Position numbers and translations under genes: made by a program
The notes under the pieces: generated by a model
What the model was told of the DNA's origin: nothing
The model's input: only the letters and a program-made list of their open reading frames with translations
Databases searched by the model: none
Shown here: positions 20,865 to 24,415 of the stretch, piece after piece
How the letters are laid out: every line of letters begins with the position of its first letter
How positions within the stretch are numbered: position 1 is the first letter of the stretch
IMG/VR virus record: IMGVR_UViG_3300032562_000172
Coordinates: 1 to 24,415 of that record
Length of the DNA: 24,415 bases
Source: a virus
Reading direction: 5' to 3' (one strand)

Positions 20865-22352
20865 ATGCCCATGAAAACACTGATGAACAAACTTTTCTCG
20901 GTCGCCTTGCTTGCTTTGGGGATACCGGTCATGGCGACAACTCCCGCGCCGACCGATGTGGCGGGTCTGGCGGTGAACCCGTCAGGTGTGTTTAAATACC
21001 TGAACGTCGATGCGAACGGTGCGCTGATGCTGGCAACCTCTTCGCTGCCGGGCGCAACGGTAAGCGCACCCAGCGCGGTGTTTGGGACCGCTGTGAATCC
21101 ATCGGGGAAGTTCCAGTACCTGAGTGTAGACGCGAACGGAGGGCTGATCGTGAGCGGATCGAGCATCCTTCCATCAATGAGCGCGGGTACGGCGAATGCA
21201 ATCCTTACGAACAACGGATCGGCGGCATCGTGGACATTAACGCCGACAGGTCTGACATCGATAAACGGTCTGGCATTTCCCACGGTTGGGACCGGGCAGT
21301 ATTTCTCGGTTGGTTTAAACACGACTGCGGTGAAGACGGCGGCGACCTACGCGGCCCAGCCGGGTGACTTCGTTCCCTGCGACACGACGAGCAACGCGAT
21401 CACGATCACGCTTCCCACCGCTCCTGCCGACAAGACAAGGGTGGCGGCAAAGCTGGTGATCATGGGAGGATCGAACGGGGTCACGATCAACACGGGCGGG
21501 ACCGATGTCTTCAACAAGGTCGGGGGAGGGACGAGCTATTCGATGCCTCTTGTCAATCAGGCGGTTTCCTTCCAGTACGCGGCGGGAACACCGGGCATCT
21601 GGTATGCGGTCAGCAACGACGTAGCCCTGTCCCAGCTAGACGCCCGTTATCCGCAACTGGCAGCGGGAACGAACACGTTCACGGGTACATCGCTCTTGGG
21701 AGTGAACACGGTAAAATCGGCTGCGTTGAGCGATCTGACTCTCGGCACGGGTACGTTCGGGACGGGGATCACGCTGGCTTCGGCTACGGGGACGGCCACG
21801 TTCGCGGTGAGTCCGGTAGTGAGCACGTTTTCGACGGCTGGGGTAGTGGTTAATAATTCGCTGGGTGTTCTGTCGAGCACAACGGCCCTTCCTAGCACGA
21901 CTACGGCGACAACCCAGTCGGTTCTGGATAATACGACTGCTGTCGCGACCGACGCTTTCGCCAATGCTGCAGGCAGGGCTGCTTTCGTCGGAACGATTGC
22001 GGCTCCCGACACGACTGCGGGCGCGATGACGCTGGTCGCTCCGCTGACCATCGTCTACACCGACTGCACCGCCGCTAATCGCACCTACACGCTTCCGGCT
22101 GCTGCTGCGGGCAACAAGGGCATGGCGGTTATGATCGTCGCTGCCGCTGTCGGGGCGCATCACATCAACTTCCAGCCCTATTCCGGCGACATCTTCTACG
22201 TCTCGGGCGCTGCCATCACGGTAAACTACTATTTCCAAGATGCGTCGCCTTCGGTCGGCGACTACGCGGTCGCGATTTCGGACGGCGTGCATTGGAGCTT
22301 CACCTTCGGGACTGGCTACATCGGCACCTGGGCTGCGGCTTCCGGCGCTTAA
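20865..22352 (+). CDS. Fibre-like protein with signal peptide and N-terminal duplication
   Basis: 495 residues, or 493 from ATG 20871, which gives the more usual signal start MKTLMNKL. A hydrophobic core FSVALLALGIPV ends in VMA before Thr25. Residues 33-60 and 73-100 are repeats (AVNPSG.F.YL.VDANG.L). Later parts are beta-rich and Ala/Thr/Gly-rich, with ALSQLDARYPQLAAGTNTFTG, a trimerisation-type pattern common in phage fibres, near the middle, and a C-terminal HHINFQPYSGDIFYVSG domain. ATTTAAAC at 20852 sits before the start and GTTTAAAC at 21313 is inside (Gly-Leu-Asn). The likely role is a surface or host-contact protein. Confidence 0.75.
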   Translation: MPMKTLMNKLFSVALLALGIPVMATTPAPTDVAGLAVNPSGVFKYLNVDANGALMLATSSLPGATVSAPSAVFGTAVNPSGKFQYLSVDANGGLIVSGSSILPSMSAGTANAILTNNGSAASWTLTPTGLTSINGLAFPTVGTGQYFSVGLNTTAVKTAATYAAQPGDFVPCDTTSNAITITLPTAPADKTRVAAKLVIMGGSNGVTINTGGTDVFNKVGGGTSYSMPLVNQAVSFQYAAGTPGIWYAVSNDVALSQLDARYPQLAAGTNTFTGTSLLGVNTVKSAALSDLTLGTGTFGTGITLASATGTATFAVSPVVSTFSTAGVVVNNSLGVLSSTTALPSTTTATTQSVLDNTTAVATDAFANAAGRAAFVGTIAAPDTTAGAMTLVAPLTIVYTDCTAANRTYTLPAAAAGNKGMAVMIVAAAVGAHHINFQPYSGDIFYVSGAAITVNYYFQDASPSVGDYAVAISDGVHWSFTFGTGYIGTWAAASGA

Positions 22353-22358
22353 TCAGCC

Positions 22359-24401
22359 ATGAAATTCCTCCACCGTTTAGCAGTTCTGCTCGCCCTGCTT
22401 GCGGCTGCGGTCCTGCCTGTTTCGGCGCAATGGGCTTCGATTCTTAGCGGATCGAATGTCGGCTACCTGTTCAGCAAGTCGGGCGGTGCCGCGGCTCTGT
22501 ATTCGCTTCAAGGCAGCAAGTCCGACGCGACCTACCAGTGCGACAGTTCGTCTCCTCCGAAGATTTCGCTGATCGCGGATCGCAGCGGCAACAGCTCCAC
22601 GAATTGCTTGGTGCTGAATGGGGTCACATATAACTACGCTTGGGCGCCGAGTTCCGCTGCGCTGCAAATAACGGGCGACATTGATCTAAGGTGCCAGATC
22701 ATGCTGTCGAGTTGGTCATCCCAGCCGAACAACCCAAGCCTGATCTCGAAGGACGATGTCTCCACGAGCCGGGACTACACCTTCTACATAAACTCCAGCG
22801 GCAGGTTCGTTTTCTTGACGAGCACCAACGGGAGTTCGACGCGGGCGGCGACTTCACAGAACGCAACCGGGCTTGCGGCCTATTCCGTTTCGTGGTGCAG
22901 GGTGACATACGAGGCTTCGTCGGGACACGTCAACTTCTACATTTCGCCGGACGGCATTTCTTGGTCAACGCTTGGGGCGCAGCAGACAATAGCCTCCGGG
23001 GCGATCCACGCGGGAACCTATCAGCTTGAGCTTGGGGCCACGGAGCAGAACAACGGCAATATGGCCGGTGTCATGTATCGCGCCTGTGTCTACAACTCCA
23101 TCGCCAGCGGAACGACGAACACGGGTCCGATCAGCAACGCCTACCTTGTGTTTGACGCGGACTTCTCGCGGGTGGCAAAGCTGTTACCCCAGTTCACGGA
23201 GTTCAATCCGAACAACGCGCAGGCGACGGTGACGATCGCCAGCACCGGCGCGACAGGAGCACGCATCGCAGGCGAGAGGGACCTCGTGCAATTAGTAGCT
23301 GCCAGCGAGCCATTATTGCTGGCGTATGCAGGGACGAAATACTCTTACAACAATGGCACGGCGGGATACACGCTGACCACGCCAACGCAGACCATTACGG
23401 GCAATACGACGCTCACCTTTGACTTGGCCCTGTCCAGCTATGCGCCCGCATCGAACGTAACCCTCTTTGACAAGTTGAGCGGCAACAACGGGATTCGCGT
23501 GCTTCTGCTCACAACGGGAGTTGTGCGCCTTGTGGTGGGCGATGGCAGCGCGGCGACGAACGTGGACTCGACCTCTGCCTGCTCCATCACGGCGGGCGCA
23601 CGCGGCACGCTGGCAATCGCATGGACTGACGGGGTGGGCGCGACCTTCACGCAGAACGGGTCAACCCCGCTAGGGACGGTTGGATCGGTTCATACGCTCA
23701 CAAACGCCGCAGTAACTGCAACGGTGGGGCCGTGGACGGGCAGCATCTACAGCGTCACGGTGGCAAGCGCGGTGGCAACCCTCACCTGCAACCCGAACGC
23801 CAGCTACTCCTCGGGCGCGACATGGACTGCCACTACGGGCGAGGTCTGGACGATCAACGGCGGCGCGTGCGTCGTGGGCCAAAATTGCGCGTACTTCAAC
23901 GGGACGAGCAGCTACATGGCAAGTGCGCCGTTTAGCTACGCGCAGCCGGAGTCCATCTATGCGACATTCTCCCTGCTAAATTCCGGCACAACGCCAACCT
24001 ATCAGGATGTGTTTGATGGCGGCACCTACAATACGGGTGCGCTTTTCGTTGTGGGGGCCGACACACCCACAAAGCCGCTTCGGCTTTACGCTGGCTCAAA
24101 CGCCACCAGCGGCTTTTCCAACACGAAGGCAACCCAGAACCTATGCGCTTCCGCGTTTGTATTCAACGGGGCAAGCTCATCGGGGAAGGTCAACCTAACC
24201 GCACCCATTACGGTAAACGTGACCCCCGGCGCAAACAACATGAACGGGCTGACGCTCGGGAGCGGTGCAGGAACCGGATCGTCCCAATACACGAACATCC
24301 TAGTCAGCGAACTTCTCCTGCGCAGCGCAGCCGACAGCGCAGCGACACAGGCCCAAATCGCAAATTATCAGATTAGCAAGTGGAAGATCGTCACGCCATG
24401 A
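22359..24401 (+). CDS. LamG-like multi-domain protein with signal peptide
   Basis: 680 residues. A signal peptide is clear: MKFLHR, hydrophobic LAVLLALLAAAVLP, then VSA before Gln24. Three concanavalin/LamG-like jelly-roll units can be seen: about 98-250 (DIDLRCQIML... VNFYISPDGISW... MYRACVYN), about 335-470 (TLTFDLALSSY... GTLAIAWTDG), and about 500-676 (CAYFNGTSSYM... ILVSELLLRSAADSA... NYQISKW). Such domains bind carbohydrates or proteins, so adhesion to the host surface is likely. The start is six bases after the previous stop. The stop overlaps a further start (ATGA at 24398), so the gene series continues. Confidence 0.8.
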   Translation: MKFLHRLAVLLALLAAAVLPVSAQWASILSGSNVGYLFSKSGGAAALYSLQGSKSDATYQCDSSSPPKISLIADRSGNSSTNCLVLNGVTYNYAWAPSSAALQITGDIDLRCQIMLSSWSSQPNNPSLISKDDVSTSRDYTFYINSSGRFVFLTSTNGSSTRAATSQNATGLAAYSVSWCRVTYEASSGHVNFYISPDGISWSTLGAQQTIASGAIHAGTYQLELGATEQNNGNMAGVMYRACVYNSIASGTTNTGPISNAYLVFDADFSRVAKLLPQFTEFNPNNAQATVTIASTGATGARIAGERDLVQLVAASEPLLLAYAGTKYSYNNGTAGYTLTTPTQTITGNTTLTFDLALSSYAPASNVTLFDKLSGNNGIRVLLLTTGVVRLVVGDGSAATNVDSTSACSITAGARGTLAIAWTDGVGATFTQNGSTPLGTVGSVHTLTNAAVTATVGPWTGSIYSVTVASAVATLTCNPNASYSSGATWTATTGEVWTINGGACVVGQNCAYFNGTSSYMASAPFSYAQPESIYATFSLLNSGTTPTYQDVFDGGTYNTGALFVVGADTPTKPLRLYAGSNATSGFSNTKATQNLCASAFVFNGASSSGKVNLTAPITVNVTPGANNMNGLTLGSGAGTGSSQYTNILVSELLLRSAADSAATQAQIANYQISKWKIVTP

Positions 24402-24415
24402 GCCGCACCTTCTTA
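24398..24415 (+). CDS. Start of a further gene, cut by the window end
   Basis: ATG at 24398 overlaps the preceding stop as ATGA and reads MSRTFL to the window end. The first residues resemble the MSRTTKLFL start of the gene at 19992, hinting at another signal-peptide protein. Only six codons are visible. Confidence 0.35.

Larger units (their letters stand above)
5451..21320. repeat. Dispersed palindrome GTTTAAAC (15 exact copies)
   Basis: Exact copies begin at 5451, 5778, 6247, 7577, 8972, 9749, 11119, 12176, 13013, 13599, 15519, 16534, 16823, 18385 and 21313. One-base variants ATTTAAAC lie at 18825, 19311 and 20852, and GTTTAAAT at 20990. From base composition about 0.2 copies would be expected in the window. 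None is seen before 5451 or after 21320. Many lie at gene borders; the others are inside genes in frames that avoid the stop codon TAA. The function is unknown. Confidence 0.9.

Overview
The window is a stretch of a tailed double-stranded DNA phage or prophage. All supported genes lie on the + strand and are tightly packed, often with start and stop codons overlapping. It carries a recognisable terminase, portal, scaffold and major capsid block, followed by connector and tail or fibre genes. The large (748 aa) portal and the absence of tube, sheath or tape-measure genes hint at a short-tailed (podovirus-like) virion, but the rest of the genome is not visible. The host cannot be named from the sequence. 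The structural half is clearly GC-rich; the left half is somewhat less so.

Layout. Positions 1-466 hold no convincing gene: first a GC-rich stretch able to form long-range pairing, then about 175 bases almost without C on the + strand. Positions 467-6683 form an accessory and regulatory module of small genes: conserved phage hypotheticals, a Rha/P63C-type protein, an MT-A70 adenine methyltransferase, a DUF7666-like protein with an alanine-rich array, a Phd/YefM-like antitoxin without a visible toxin, a protein with sixteen 8-residue repeats, and zinc-ribbon proteins. Positions 6687-15432 are packaging and head genes: small and large terminase, an acidic protein, portal, a small protein, scaffold, major capsid protein and two small head-associated proteins, closed by a strong intrinsic terminator. 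Positions 15531-18374 hold two related adaptor-like genes, a collar-domain fibre gene and two small genes sharing a C-terminal module. Positions 18374-24401 hold four consecutive fibre or adhesin-like genes, each beginning with what looks like a Sec signal peptide.

The genes make a plausible assembly line: terminase and portal package DNA into a scaffolded SU10-type capsid, adaptors close the head, and collar and fibre proteins contact the host. The most striking features not explained by ordinary annotation are: (i) 15 exact copies of the palindrome GTTTAAAC between 5451 and 21320, against roughly 0.2 expected by composition for the window, at gene borders and inside genes in coding-compatible frames; (ii) the run of signal peptides on fibre genes; (iii) a recurrent AGTATTGAC-like element 29-36 bases before start codons; (iv) a capsid-gene leader with four stem-loops, the last containing both a GTTTAAAC site and the ribosome binding site.
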